Shown: positions 36,773 to 45,741 of the stretch, piece by piece | Numbering within the stretch: position 1 is the stretch's first letter | Layout: the number at the start of each line of letters is the position of its first letter | Source of the DNA: Vibrio chagasii | GTDB lineage: Bacteria > Pseudomonadota > Gammaproteobacteria > Enterobacterales > Vibrionaceae | Assembly: GCF_002954585.1 (NCBI RefSeq) | Contig: NZ_MSCI01000002.1 | Coordinates: 1,280,089 to 1,344,088, forward strand | DNA: 64,000 nucleotides | Reading direction: 5' to 3' | Position numbers and translations under genes: made by a program | The notes under the pieces: generated by a model | The model's database searches: none | What the model was told of the DNA's origin: nothing | The model's input: the letters and a program-made list of their open reading frames with translations, nothing else

Positions 36773-38868
36773 AATCATTAATCAGCTTATTCGTGGTGTT
36801 CGCATTAAGCTTTTCAGCATTCTTACAAGCGAACGACGAGTTTTCTGATGCCGTTCAAGTTGGTGATCTTATCCAAGTTAATGTTCCTGGTGAAACCACA
36901 TTAAATAAAGGTTTCCAAGTTGATAAGCGTGGTCGAATTACTCTGCCTGAGGTTGGCGCCGTATTTGTTGCAGGTTACGACAAACAACAGTTAAATAAAG
37001 TGGTTCTAGAGGCTTTAGCAACCGCTTATAAAGACCTATCCAACGCCTCTGTGTATGTGAAAGAGCAACAAATTATCATTTACGTTCAAGGTTATGTTCA
37101 ACAACCGGGCGAATACACACTAGCTTTGGGTTCTAGTGTTCAAATGGCGCTTTATGCGGCGGGCGGACTACGTGCTGGTGCTCAATTGGACAAGTTAATC
37201 TTAAAGCGTGGCGCAGAACGTAAAGAGTTCAACTACAAACGTTTTTTAGACTCTGGTGATGAAACTAACCTACCAAAGCTTCAATCTCTTGACTCACTAT
37301 TTGTACCAGCATCACCGCTAGTTGGTAATATTGAACAAGAATTTGACCCTGCAAAATTAGCAAACTCTGGTGATAGTGCAGATTATCGCAGCTCTATAAA
37401 AGTGTTTGGTGAGGTGAACGCACCTGGTTCATTCACATATAAAGAAAATACCGATCTTGTTGATGTGTTGATGCGCTCTGGCGGTGTAACTCGCTACGCA
37501 AGTGTTGAGCAAATCCGTGTAATTTCAAACAACACTCCTACACTGTTTAACCTAAAGCTTTACTTAGATTCAGGCGATGAAAGCCTACTGCCAGTGTTAC
37601 GCCCCGGTTCGACTATTTTTGTACCAAAACAAGAAGAAGAGATTAAGTCTGGCGCCAATATGGTTTACGTCATGGGCGAAGTTGCTGCACCTGGTGCATT
37701 TGAAGGTAAAAAAGGCGCAACCTTCATGGACATTCTTGCGAATGCCGGCGGCCCTACTCGTTTTGCTGAATCACGCCAAATCCGCGTTATTAAAGCGGAC
37801 GGTCGAGTTCTAAGATTCGACTTAGCGGCGTACACAGAAGGCTTACCTAACTCCAACCCACCTGCGATTAAAGCCGGTGATGCGATTTTCGTTCCTGAGA
37901 AAACTGACATGAATGAGAAATCATGGTTGAAGATCGCCCCAGACAGAGCGGTAAATGTAATCGGAGAAGTGAATCGCCCGGGTCGCATTGAATGGTCAGA
38001 CGAAATGAACTTCATGGGCTTACTCGCTCATGTAGGTGGCCCAACTCTTCGCGCCGACACAACAAAGATTGAAATCGTAACTGGAAGAAAACTGGTCGTG
38101 TTTGATTTGGACGAGTTTATCAAAAACGGTGCACCTCGTGACCAAATGCCCTACATCACTGCTGGTTCAATTGTTCGTGTACACGACCTACCACAAGACC
38201 CTTCAGACAATAAATCACAATGGGTTCGCCAAAGTTCAGACGCTTCTATTTACATCTTTGGTCAAGTGAATGCTCCTGGTCGTTATCGCTTCACCAAAGA
38301 CATGCATTTCCTAGATATTTTGTCTGCGGCCGACGGCCCTACTGGTGATGCAGACATCCACAACATTCGCGTTACGCACCGCGACAAATCATACGCTAAA
38401 GTGAGCAAACTGAATCTGTCTTTGTATTTTGAAACAGGCGATGAATCGTTACTACCGAATGTCACCACTGGCGATACCATTTATATCCCTGAGAAGAATA
38501 AAAATTGGCTAGACAAGCCGAAAGAAGAAACTGTACGTGTGCTTGGCGCAATCAATAACCCAGGCCGATATGTGTTCAACGACAACATGACCATTTTAGA
38601 CATCCTAGCGGAAGCTGCTGGCCCTACTGACAACGCATACGTCGAAAAGATTACCATTGTGAATATGTCTTGTTGCCAAGGACAAGCGCGTACGTTCGAC
38701 CTAGTCGAATTCAGTAAAACAGCGAACATTTACAATCTTCCAGTTTTACGCGCTGGTGACACCATTTACATTCCAGACCGTCGCGATAGCTTTATGGAAA
38801 AAGCGCGTGTTGGCCTAGAAGATATCCTAAGAATCACCACCACGATTGTACTGATAGGAGCGTTATAA
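36769..38868 (+). CDS. sypC: Polysaccharide export protein SypC with six SLBB repeats
   Basis: An outer-membrane polysaccharide exporter of the Wza/OtnA type, 699 residues. A signal peptide (ending LQA, about residue 21) is followed by the Poly_export domain (about 25-100). Six SLBB-like repeats follow, each with a GxVxxPG and an AGGPT-type core, beginning near nucleotides 37080, 37400, 37660, 37950, 38245 and 38530. The C-terminal hydrophobic tail (TTTIVLIGAL) resembles the membrane-spanning helix of Wza. Single-SLBB exporters are about 350-400 residues, so this is an extended form. It overlaps sypD by one base. Confidence 0.88.
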   Translation: MKSLISLFVVFALSFSAFLQANDEFSDAVQVGDLIQVNVPGETTLNKGFQVDKRGRITLPEVGAVFVAGYDKQQLNKVVLEALATAYKDLSNASVYVKEQQIIIYVQGYVQQPGEYTLALGSSVQMALYAAGGLRAGAQLDKLILKRGAERKEFNYKRFLDSGDETNLPKLQSLDSLFVPASPLVGNIEQEFDPAKLANSGDSADYRSSIKVFGEVNAPGSFTYKENTDLVDVLMRSGGVTRYASVEQIRVISNNTPTLFNLKLYLDSGDESLLPVLRPGSTIFVPKQEEEIKSGANMVYVMGEVAAPGAFEGKKGATFMDILANAGGPTRFAESRQIRVIKADGRVLRFDLAAYTEGLPNSNPPAIKAGDAIFVPEKTDMNEKSWLKIAPDRAVNVIGEVNRPGRIEWSDEMNFMGLLAHVGGPTLRADTTKIEIVTGRKLVVFDLDEFIKNGAPRDQMPYITAGSIVRVHDLPQDPSDNKSQWVRQSSDASIYIFGQVNAPGRYRFTKDMHFLDILSAADGPTGDADIHNIRVTHRDKSYAKVSKLNLSLYFETGDESLLPNVTTGDTIYIPEKNKNWLDKPKEETVRVLGAINNPGRYVFNDNMTILDILAEAAGPTDNAYVEKITIVNMSCCQGQARTFDLVEFSKTANIYNLPVLRAGDTIYIPDRRDSFMEKARVGLEDILRITTTIVLIGAL

Positions 38869-39557
38869 TGACTATTTCAGCAACGCATGCCGAAGTTGAG
38901 CAAATCTATTTGGCGTCTGAGTTAAACGAACAACGTTCTATCTGTGTCACCGCCTGTCATTCGGGTGACGGTGTAACATCAGTGGCAACAGCTCTTGCGG
39001 AGCGATTCCTATTGGCTGGTCATTCAACACTTTATGTAGATTTAAATCTGTTCAACCCTGGTTTCAAAGATTTACATCTGCTTGATAATGAGCAACCGGG
39101 ACAACTGATTGAACATATCGAATCACAACGCATGTTTATTGGTGTACCAGCCCCTACCGTTTCATCGACACAACTTGCCTATAAAGATCCAGCAACTCTA
39201 CAAAAAGCGGTATCTAAATGGCTTGAGAAGTATGACCGTGTAATTATCGACACCTCTCCACTGCTCAATGTAAACAAAGGCAACATCCCTGCTCAGTCAG
39301 TTGCGAGTGCCTGCGATTGTGCACTTCTGGTTGTGGCTTTTGGCGAAACGTCGACTCACCACCTTGAGCAAGCCAAGAAACTTCTCGATGCGAACAGTAT
39401 CTCTTTAATGGGTTGCATCATGAACATGAAGCACACGCCGAGCTTCGTTCAGGAATTGGTTAGGCAGTTAAACCGAATGAAGTTTATTCCTGCAAAGCTC
39501 CGCGAACGCTTCGCAAACAAGTTGTATCAAAACGAATTTCTCAATCTACCGATGTAG
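38868..39557 (+). CDS. sypD: CapB/CpsD-type ATPase SypD with altered P-loop
   Basis: A 229-residue protein of the tyrosine autokinase (BY-kinase) or MinD-like group that controls polysaccharide chain assembly. The Walker A region is HSGDGVTSVATAL: Val36 stands where the catalytic lysine is usual. Walker A' is LYVDLNLFNP and Walker B is RVIIDTSPL. There is no C-terminal tyrosine cluster (one Tyr near the end). Deviant GDGV/GEGV loops occur in some polysaccharide ATPases, so activity is uncertain. It is the last gene of the sypABCD unit, followed by a long hairpin. Confidence 0.82.
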   Translation: MTISATHAEVEQIYLASELNEQRSICVTACHSGDGVTSVATALAERFLLAGHSTLYVDLNLFNPGFKDLHLLDNEQPGQLIEHIESQRMFIGVPAPTVSSTQLAYKDPATLQKAVSKWLEKYDRVIIDTSPLLNVNKGNIPAQSVASACDCALLVVAFGETSTHHLEQAKKLLDANSISLMGCIMNMKHTPSFVQELVRQLNRMKFIPAKLRERFANKLYQNEFLNLPM

Positions 39558-40073
39558 GTGTCGCCATTATCGCTAGCTAATGAATCACTGAACATATCTC
39601 CCAACACATTCATCGTATTTTCTGTTTAACCGAAGTTAATGTAGAAAATACGATGTTTACGTTCATTCAATGCATTTCATACACAAATTGAATGGTCTTC
39701 ATCCCTTAAAAACACCACCCATCACTTAACTTAGGCGTTAATGTGACACAGTCTATTAAAGTGCCATGTAAATCGCGTCAAAGATGGAATTCGTAGGAAT
39801 ATTCCCTAAGATTATAAATAGAGGTGGTTTTTGACGAATTTGTAATAGTTTGACAAAGTTATCCGATGGCGGTGAAACACCGTGGATAAATCAAGCAAAT
39901 CACACTTTATGCTTTGCGACCTTATCGGTTTATTGATTTTTCTATATGCACTTCCCCCATCCCTCTTTCTGCTCAAATGGTTCAAACACGGAAAGGATCA
40001 CCATCGAGCAATTTAGTTAGTCAATCGACCTTGATTAGCTTGGTTGTATTATTAAAGAGAAAGGACACTCAAT
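39558..40073 (+). other. Intergenic region sypD / betaine transporter
   Basis: This 516-base region marks the junction between the syp cluster and the inserted transporter genes. It holds a strong hairpin at 39611-39655 and a smaller one near 39868-39882 (CGGTG-AAA-CACCG). I find no remnant of sypE or sypF coding sequence, no insertion sequence ends and no SypG enhancer. The promoter of the transporter operon must be here. Confidence 0.5.
39611..39655 (+). terminator. Long hairpin after sypD, probable terminator or processing site
   Basis: The outer stem CATCGTATTTTCT (39611-39623) pairs perfectly with AGAAAATACGATG (39643-39655). Inside, TTAAC and GTTAA close a CGAA tetraloop. The following T-run is short (GTTTACG), so termination is less certain than the folding. 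Confidence 0.6.
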
Positions 40074-41066
40074 ATGAAATACAAGTTAAGCTCCGTATTT
40101 TTGTTAGTTGCAGCAGCCAGTGGTCATGCTAACGCTGGAGAATGTGGCAGCGTAACAATCGCAGATATGAACTGGAACTCTGCAACCCTCATCGCCAACA
40201 TCGACCAATTCATCCTTGAACACGGTTACGGGTGTGATGCCGAGCTCATCCCTGGTGATACCATGCCAACTGGTACATCCATGATAGAAAAAGGCCAGCC
40301 CGACGTTGCACCAGAATTATGGAGTAACAGCCTCAAAGACGCGCTTGATAAAGGTGTTGAAGAGAAACGACTTCGCTACGCAGGTAAAGCACTTGTAAAT
40401 GGTGGTGAAGAAGGTTTTTGGGTTCCGTCTTACCTAGTTAAACAAAACCCAGAAATGGCGACAATCGAAGGTGTACGTAAGAACGCTGCGTTATTCAAAC
40501 ACCCTGAAGACCCAGATACATCCGCATTTTATAGCTGTCCTGCAGGTTGGAACTGTCAAATCAGTGCTGCAAACCTGTTTGAAGCTCTCAATTTAGAAGA
40601 CAGTGGTTTTACTATCGTTGACCCTGGCTCAAGTGCTGGTTTATCTGGCTCTATCGCGAAAGCTTACGAGCGTGAAGAAGCATGGTTCGGTTACTACTGG
40701 GCACCAACCGCAGTTCTTGGTAAATACGACATGGTTAAAGTCGACTTTGGCAGCGGCGTTGATAAGGAAGAGTTTATCAGCTGTACGACCCAAGAAGGCT
40801 GCGAATCACCGAAAGCAACCATGTACCCACCTTCTCCTGTCCATACAATTACCACTGAAAGTTTTGCGTCGCGCGCACCGGAAGCGTACGACTACTTTAC
40901 TAAGCGTGGTTTCACTAATGAAAAAATGAATGCCTTACTCGCTTGGATGGAAGACAACCAAGCCGATGGTGAAGAAGCAAGCATACATTTCTTGAGTGAA
41001 TTCCCAGAAGTATGGCACCCATGGGTCTCTGAAGAAGTCGCGAAGAAAGTTGAAGCTGAGCTTTAA
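40074..41066 (+). CDS. Glycine betaine/choline-type ABC transporter substrate-binding protein
   Basis: A 330-residue periplasmic binding protein with a signal peptide ending NANA (about residue 21). It belongs to the OpuAC/ProX family that binds glycine betaine, choline or related quaternary amines; aromatic residues such as in MNWNSA, EEGFWVPSYLV and WFGYYWAP would form the cation box. It is the first gene of an X-W-V ordered operon, unlike the V-W-X order of E. coli proU. AAGGACA precedes the ATG. Its exact ligand is not readable. Confidence 0.85.
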   Translation: MKYKLSSVFLLVAAASGHANAGECGSVTIADMNWNSATLIANIDQFILEHGYGCDAELIPGDTMPTGTSMIEKGQPDVAPELWSNSLKDALDKGVEEKRLRYAGKALVNGGEEGFWVPSYLVKQNPEMATIEGVRKNAALFKHPEDPDTSAFYSCPAGWNCQISAANLFEALNLEDSGFTIVDPGSSAGLSGSIAKAYEREEAWFGYYWAPTAVLGKYDMVKVDFGSGVDKEEFISCTTQEGCESPKATMYPPSPVHTITTESFASRAPEAYDYFTKRGFTNEKMNALLAWMEDNQADGEEASIHFLSEFPEVWHPWVSEEVAKKVEAEL

Positions 41067-41152
41067 TAGCAAGACTTAGAGAGTAGTTATATCTCTATGG
41101 CTACGCTTCAATTCAATGGAAATAACGTCGCTATACTTGATGTTATTCGTAA

Positions 41153-41204
41153 TTCGGAGCCTTGTTCACATGGCATTGCACTGTATTGAACAAGTCGCTC
41201 CGAA
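41153..41204 (+). repeat. Long intercistronic hairpin between binding-protein and permease genes
   Basis: The arm TTCGGAGCCTTGTTCA (41153-41168) pairs with 41187-41204 (TGAACAAG, a TC bulge, then GCTCCGAA), a 16-bp stem. A second weaker pair, AATAACGTC and GATGTTATT, lies just upstream (41121-41147). Such structures after a binding-protein gene often protect its mRNA or reduce read-through to the permease. Confidence 0.75.
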
Positions 41205-41219
41205 CTATAAGGATATAAA

Positions 41220-42119
41220 ATGGCTGACAGCAATTGGTTATCGAGCTTCCCTGAAATGGAACGCTCTGATTTGCGAGCAATTAAAAAGACGCTAGACGGC
41301 GCATATCGTGAGTTTTCCCGTGAATATGGCGAAATGATCGAATCATTATTTGACCCTCTTCTTTCCTTCTTAGTGTGGTTTGAAAAACTTCTCATCTCTA
41401 CCCCATGGCTCATCGTTCTTGGTGTTTGCACTGGTTTAGTTTACGCAGCGAGTCGCTCTTGGAAACTGGCACTAGGCTGTGTCGCTTCTCTACTGCTCAT
41501 TGGTTACTTTGGTATGTGGGAAGATACAATGCGGACACTCAGTATCATCACTGTTTGTACTCTGGTGTCTATTTTCCTGGGTATTCCTATTGGTATCGCC
41601 ATGGCGCGCTCTAATCGCGCACAATCCATAGTGACACCGCTGCTTGATATCATGCAAACCATGCCGGCATTCGTTTACCTAATCCCTGTTGTGATGTTAC
41701 TTGGTATCGGTAAAATCCCAGGCCTAATCGCCGTTGTTATCTACGCAATTCCTCCGGTTATTCGTTTGACTAACTTAGGTATTCGCTTGGTCGATAAGGA
41801 AGTGCTAGAGGCAGCGACCGCTTTTGGTGCAAGCAAGAAACAGCGTTTATGGGGCGTACAGCTACCCCTTGCAATGCCAGCTATCATGGCTGGTATCAAC
41901 CAAACCATCATGATGGCGCTATCGATGGTAGTTATCGCGTCAATGATTGGTGTTAAAGGCTTGGGGCAACCCGTTCTTAAATCGATTACCAACCAATACT
42001 TCACTCTAGGCTTAATGAATGGGTTCGCTATTGTTGCACTCGCGATTCTATTTGACCGAGCTTCGCAAGCTTATGCACGTAGAACCAACGCGCACCTAGG
42101 AGGATTCAAACATGACTAA
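41220..42119 (+). CDS. Glycine betaine-type ABC transporter permease
   Basis: A 299-residue ProW-type permease with about six transmembrane segments. The EAA coupling loop is VLEAATAFGASKKQRLWGVQLPLAMPAIMAG-like (about residues 196-225). The cytoplasmic N-terminus (residues 1-60) is amphipathic. AAGGATA precedes the ATG. The last eight bases overlap the ATPase gene. Confidence 0.88.
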   Translation: MADSNWLSSFPEMERSDLRAIKKTLDGAYREFSREYGEMIESLFDPLLSFLVWFEKLLISTPWLIVLGVCTGLVYAASRSWKLALGCVASLLLIGYFGMWEDTMRTLSIITVCTLVSIFLGIPIGIAMARSNRAQSIVTPLLDIMQTMPAFVYLIPVVMLLGIGKIPGLIAVVIYAIPPVIRLTNLGIRLVDKEVLEAATAFGASKKQRLWGVQLPLAMPAIMAGINQTIMMALSMVVIASMIGVKGLGQPVLKSITNQYFTLGLMNGFAIVALAILFDRASQAYARRTNAHLGGFKHD

Positions 42120-43344
42120 ACCATTAATCGAAATTAGTGGGCTGTTCAAAGTGTTTGGGCCCAAGCCTTTGTCTGTTATGGACCGCGTGAAAAAGGGTGA
42201 ACACAAAGATGCTATCCTTGCGGACACCGGTCATACCGTCGGCTTGAAAGAGATAAATCTTCAGATTAATCGAGGCGAAATTTTTGTCATTATGGGGCTT
42301 TCGGGCTCTGGTAAATCAACACTCATTCGTCATTTCAACCGTTTGATCGATCCCACTGAAGGAAAGATCACGATCGAAGGTATCGATGTAATGAGCTTGA
42401 ATACCAAAGAGCTAGAAGAGTTTCGCCGCCATAAAATGTCTATGGTATTTCAACGCTTTGGTTTGATGCCACACCGTAGCGTTGTTGAAAACGTCGCCTA
42501 CGGCCTAGAAGTTCAAGGCATTAAGAAAGAACAGCGATTGGCTAAAGCAACAGAGTGGTTGGAAACGGTAGGTCTTAAGGGGTATGGGAATCAATACCCT
42601 GCCCAACTGTCAGGTGGTCAGCAGCAACGTGTTGGTTTATCCCGAGCATTGTGTACTAACGCTGAAATCTTGTTGATGGATGAAGCCTTCTCTGCACTCG
42701 ACCCCCTTATCCGAAGTGAGATGCAAGATCAGTTGATTGAACTTCAAGAGAAGCTTCATAAAACGATAGTATTCATCACTCACGATTTGGATGAAGCACT
42801 TCGTCTCGGTGACAGAATCGCGATCCTTAAAGATGGCGAGTTAGTACAGCAAGGCACACCACATGAGATTCTTCTCAATCCTGCTGATGACTACGTTGAA
42901 GCCTTCGTTAAAGATGTGAATCGTGCTCGAGCTCTTACTGTTGAAACGGTTATGCAGCCTCCGTTGTATCGAATCACTTCAGAGACCATAGAGGGTGCGT
43001 TGGCGCAGATGAAAATGCTCAAGCACGATTACGCCTACCACGTAACAGACGACGGTTACCAAGGGCTTGTTACGAAAGAGAGCCTCGAAGATGCGGTAGA
43101 AGACTCTTCTGTTCATGATTTTAGTGATGAAATCTACGAGGAAGTACCCGCCGTGTTACCTGATGCTGTGATCGAAGAAGTCTTGCCAGACACAATGTCT
43201 TGTGATTACTCACTGCCAGTCGTTGATGAAGACGGTAACCTCAGAGGCGAACTAGAGAGAAGTGCAGTCGCGGACATCTTCTCCGAAACTAGCGACGAGG
43301 AAGCAGAACCTGCCCCAAAGCCAAAGATTGATAAGGCATCCTAG
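42112..43344 (+). CDS. Glycine betaine-type ABC transporter ATP-binding protein
   Basis: A 410-residue ProV-type ATPase: Walker A GLSGSGKST (about residues 62-70), signature LSGGQQQRVGLSRAL, Walker B ILLMDEAFSALDPL, switch H in ITHDLDEALRLGDR. The C-terminal 120 residues are CBS-like, as in ProV/OpuAA, where they sense ionic strength or c-di-AMP, and end in an acidic then basic tail. E. coli ProV has the same length class. The operon probably imports an osmoprotectant. A terminator follows. Confidence 0.9.
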   Translation: MTKPLIEISGLFKVFGPKPLSVMDRVKKGEHKDAILADTGHTVGLKEINLQINRGEIFVIMGLSGSGKSTLIRHFNRLIDPTEGKITIEGIDVMSLNTKELEEFRRHKMSMVFQRFGLMPHRSVVENVAYGLEVQGIKKEQRLAKATEWLETVGLKGYGNQYPAQLSGGQQQRVGLSRALCTNAEILLMDEAFSALDPLIRSEMQDQLIELQEKLHKTIVFITHDLDEALRLGDRIAILKDGELVQQGTPHEILLNPADDYVEAFVKDVNRARALTVETVMQPPLYRITSETIEGALAQMKMLKHDYAYHVTDDGYQGLVTKESLEDAVEDSSVHDFSDEIYEEVPAVLPDAVIEEVLPDTMSCDYSLPVVDEDGNLRGELERSAVADIFSETSDEEAEPAPKPKIDKAS

Positions 43345-43375
43345 CCGTAAGAGCCGCCTAATTTAATGTATATAT

Positions 43376-43412
43376 GGCCACTGATTGTATAAAAACAGTA
43401 GTGGCCTTTTTT
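43376..43412 (+). terminator. Terminator of the betaine transporter operon
   Basis: GGCCACT pairs with AGTGGCC, followed by six T. It isolates the transporter operon from the hpt gene. Confidence 0.85.
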
Positions 43413-43704
43413 CTTTTCGTTTATGCCTAGCTAGCATGAAAGTTGCTATAGGTTAATGTCGAGTAACCGCCTCTTAAATATATAGTCATTTAAGTGCATA
43501 TTTAGTAAGGAAAAACACCTGACAACCGTGCGTTAGCTTGGTCACAAAGATGGCTATAAGCGTATGTCCATAAGCACTAATTCCCATCTTTATATGCCAA
43601 CCAGTTGAAATTATTCTAAAAAATGACTAAAACTTAAGAGTGGACAGAGATATTGGCCTTCAAAAATCGGGCTTGTTTATAGTTCAATAAAAGGATTTTG
43701 ATTG

Positions 43705-44109
43705 ATGAACTCGACAATAGCGTCAGACACAAAGACAGATGTAGATCAGCAAGCCCATGAATTGCTTGTTGACGAAAGCGTTCTGGAGCAAATGATTCTA
43801 GACACCAGTGCCGATATCATTCCAATTTTAATCGACCACTATGTAGAAGAATCACAAAATAGATTGGTCGCGATTCAAGAAGCCGCAACAAGTAAAGATG
43901 CCCAAACACTCGAGTTTGAAGTACATACGCTCGGTAGCACCGCACTCTCACTTGGCAATCGCCCTTTAGGCGAATTAGCAAGAGCATTAGAAAAACAGTG
44001 CTTAGAACAAAACCACGAAGACGCGTTTTCAAAAGTTAGCGAGTTAATTGAATTGGCAGAACGTTCCATTGAGGCGTTGGTCCAGAGAAAAAATGCTGGT
44101 TTTAGCTAG
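43705..44109 (+). CDS. Stand-alone HPt phosphotransfer protein
   Basis: A 134-residue protein with one histidine-phosphotransfer domain; His74 in EVHTLGSTALSLGN is the likely acceptor, followed by the usual small/glycine pattern of HPt helices. There is no kinase, receiver or membrane part. It lies just upstream of sypG, where V. fischeri has the hybrid kinase SypF, whose own HPt domain is reported to be what activates SypG. So it probably relays phosphate to SypG Asp53. The start is ATG 43705 with AAGGA upstream; TTG 43702 adds one residue. The 292 bases between the previous terminator and this gene show no sigma-54 site. Confidence 0.85.
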   Translation: MNSTIASDTKTDVDQQAHELLVDESVLEQMILDTSADIIPILIDHYVEESQNRLVAIQEAATSKDAQTLEFEVHTLGSTALSLGNRPLGELARALEKQCLEQNHEDAFSKVSELIELAERSIEALVQRKNAGFS

Positions 44110-44232
44110 CTTATCTACGTCATATGTAACAGATATAAGATTCAACATAGCTAGTGACCAATATCTAGATTGATGGTCAACTTTCACTATGCTATTGATT
44201 GATTAGGATAAAGTTTCAAAAGGAATAACACA

Positions 44233-45741
44233 ATGCGCCCTAAAGTATTGTTAGTTGAAGACTCCACCTCCCTCGCCGTACTGTACAAACAGTACGTTAA
44301 AGATGAGCCATACGATATTTTCCATGTCGAAACAGGTTTGGAAGCGAAAACATTTATTGAAATACATGCTCCTCAGCTGGTTATCCTTGATCTCAAATTG
44401 CCCGATATGCCGGGAGAGGAAGTTCTAGACTGGATAACCGACAATGACATCCCTACCGCCGTCATCATCGCGACAGCTCATGGTTCTGTAAATATTGCTG
44501 TTGATTTAATTCAACGCGGCGCGGAAGACTTTTTAGAGAAACCAATTCAAGCTGACCGCCTAAAAACATCAGTTAACTTGCACTTGCGCAGAGCCAAACT
44601 CGAAAACCTTGTCGATGACATTCAAAGTAAGTTTGATCGTGATCGCTTCCATAACTTCATTGGCTCTTGTTTACCAATGCAAGCTGTTTATAAAACTATT
44701 GACTCTGTCGCTCCCACTACCGCTAGCGTATTTATTAATGGTGAAAGTGGGACTGGTAAGGAAGTATGTGCTGAAGCCATTCACCAAGAGAGTCAGCGCT
44801 GCGATAAACCATTTGTTGCCATTAACTGTGGAGCTATCCCTCGTGATTTGATGGAAAGTGAAATCTTTGGTCATGTTAAAGGAGCCTTCACTGGAGCAAC
44901 TACAGACCGTAAAGGTGCGGCGATGCAAGCCCATGGCGGCACACTGTTTCTTGATGAGCTTTGTGAAATGGAACTCGAGATGCAGAAGAAGCTACTTCGA
45001 TTCCTGCAAACGGGTACCTTTACCCCGCTAGGAGGCAACAGAGAAATCAAAGTCGACGTTAGAATCATCTGTGCAACAAATCGCGATCCGCTTTTAGAGG
45101 TCGAAGAGGGACGATTCCGCGAAGATCTTTATTACCGTGTACATGTTGTGCCTATTGAGATGCCACCGCTGAGAGAAAGAGGAAGTGACATTGTCACTCT
45201 ATCCAATCATTTTCTTAAGCTATATGCGAAACAAGATAAGAAAAGATTCAAATCAATCGATAAAGAGACTCAAAGCCTACTAAAACGCTATTCATGGCCT
45301 GGTAACGTACGTCAATTGCAAAACATCATTAGGAATATCGTGGTGTTAAACAATGAAACTAGCGTGACTAAAGAGATGCTACCGCTACCAATCAATAAGG
45401 CTGACGCTGCCGCACCTAAAAGCGTGACACCAATACGAAGTGTCACGGTGGATCCAGTAACACCTACTATTGCTGAAACTAAGCTTCCACCAATTACGCC
45501 CGAAGAGCTCGAGCGTTCATCAGCTAGTGATGTTCAAAGTTCTCCAGCGACACCGGCCTTCACGACGAGTGATGGTGCTATTCGACCTATGTGGCAGATT
45601 GAACGAGAGGCAATACAACACGCCATAAACCATTGTGATGGCAATGTTTTAAACGCAGCGGTGCTATTGGAACTTAGCCCATCTACTGTTTACCGTAAAA
45701 AACAGGCTTGGGAATCTGATGATGAGTGTAATCAAGCCTAG
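44233..45741 (+). CDS. sypG: Sigma-54-dependent response regulator SypG
   Basis: The activator of syp transcription, 502 residues. Its receiver domain has Asp53 (ILDLKLPDMPG). The AAA+ domain has GESGTGKE and the GAFTGA sigma-54 loop, and a Fis-type helix-turn-helix ends it (NAAVLLELSPSTVYRKKQ). Residues about 395-460 form a low-complexity Pro/Thr-rich linker before the DNA-binding domain. It resembles SypG and LuxO. It sits 123 bases after the hpt gene and overlaps sypH by 23 bases. The four enhancer-linked sigma-54 promoters in the cluster are its expected targets. Confidence 0.9.
   Translation: MRPKVLLVEDSTSLAVLYKQYVKDEPYDIFHVETGLEAKTFIEIHAPQLVILDLKLPDMPGEEVLDWITDNDIPTAVIIATAHGSVNIAVDLIQRGAEDFLEKPIQADRLKTSVNLHLRRAKLENLVDDIQSKFDRDRFHNFIGSCLPMQAVYKTIDSVAPTTASVFINGESGTGKEVCAEAIHQESQRCDKPFVAINCGAIPRDLMESEIFGHVKGAFTGATTDRKGAAMQAHGGTLFLDELCEMELEMQKKLLRFLQTGTFTPLGGNREIKVDVRIICATNRDPLLEVEEGRFREDLYYRVHVVPIEMPPLRERGSDIVTLSNHFLKLYAKQDKKRFKSIDKETQSLLKRYSWPGNVRQLQNIIRNIVVLNNETSVTKEMLPLPINKADAAAPKSVTPIRSVTVDPVTPTIAETKLPPITPEELERSSASDVQSSPATPAFTTSDGAIRPMWQIEREAIQHAINHCDGNVLNAAVLLELSPSTVYRKKQAWESDDECNQA

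Noticed and set aside
39914..40132. Possible 72-residue gene at the start of the betaine transporter operon
   Set aside because: It overlaps the signal-peptide coding region of the binding protein in another frame and has a non-protein-like composition.
39558..43704. Insertion sequence or transposon carrying the betaine transporter into the syp cluster
   Set aside because: No transposase, terminal inverted repeats or target duplication could be found at either border.
43345..43704. Sigma-54 promoter for hpt-sypG
   Set aside because: The GG in ATTGGCCTTC near 43650 lacks GC ten bases on, and no TTCTCA-type enhancer is present.
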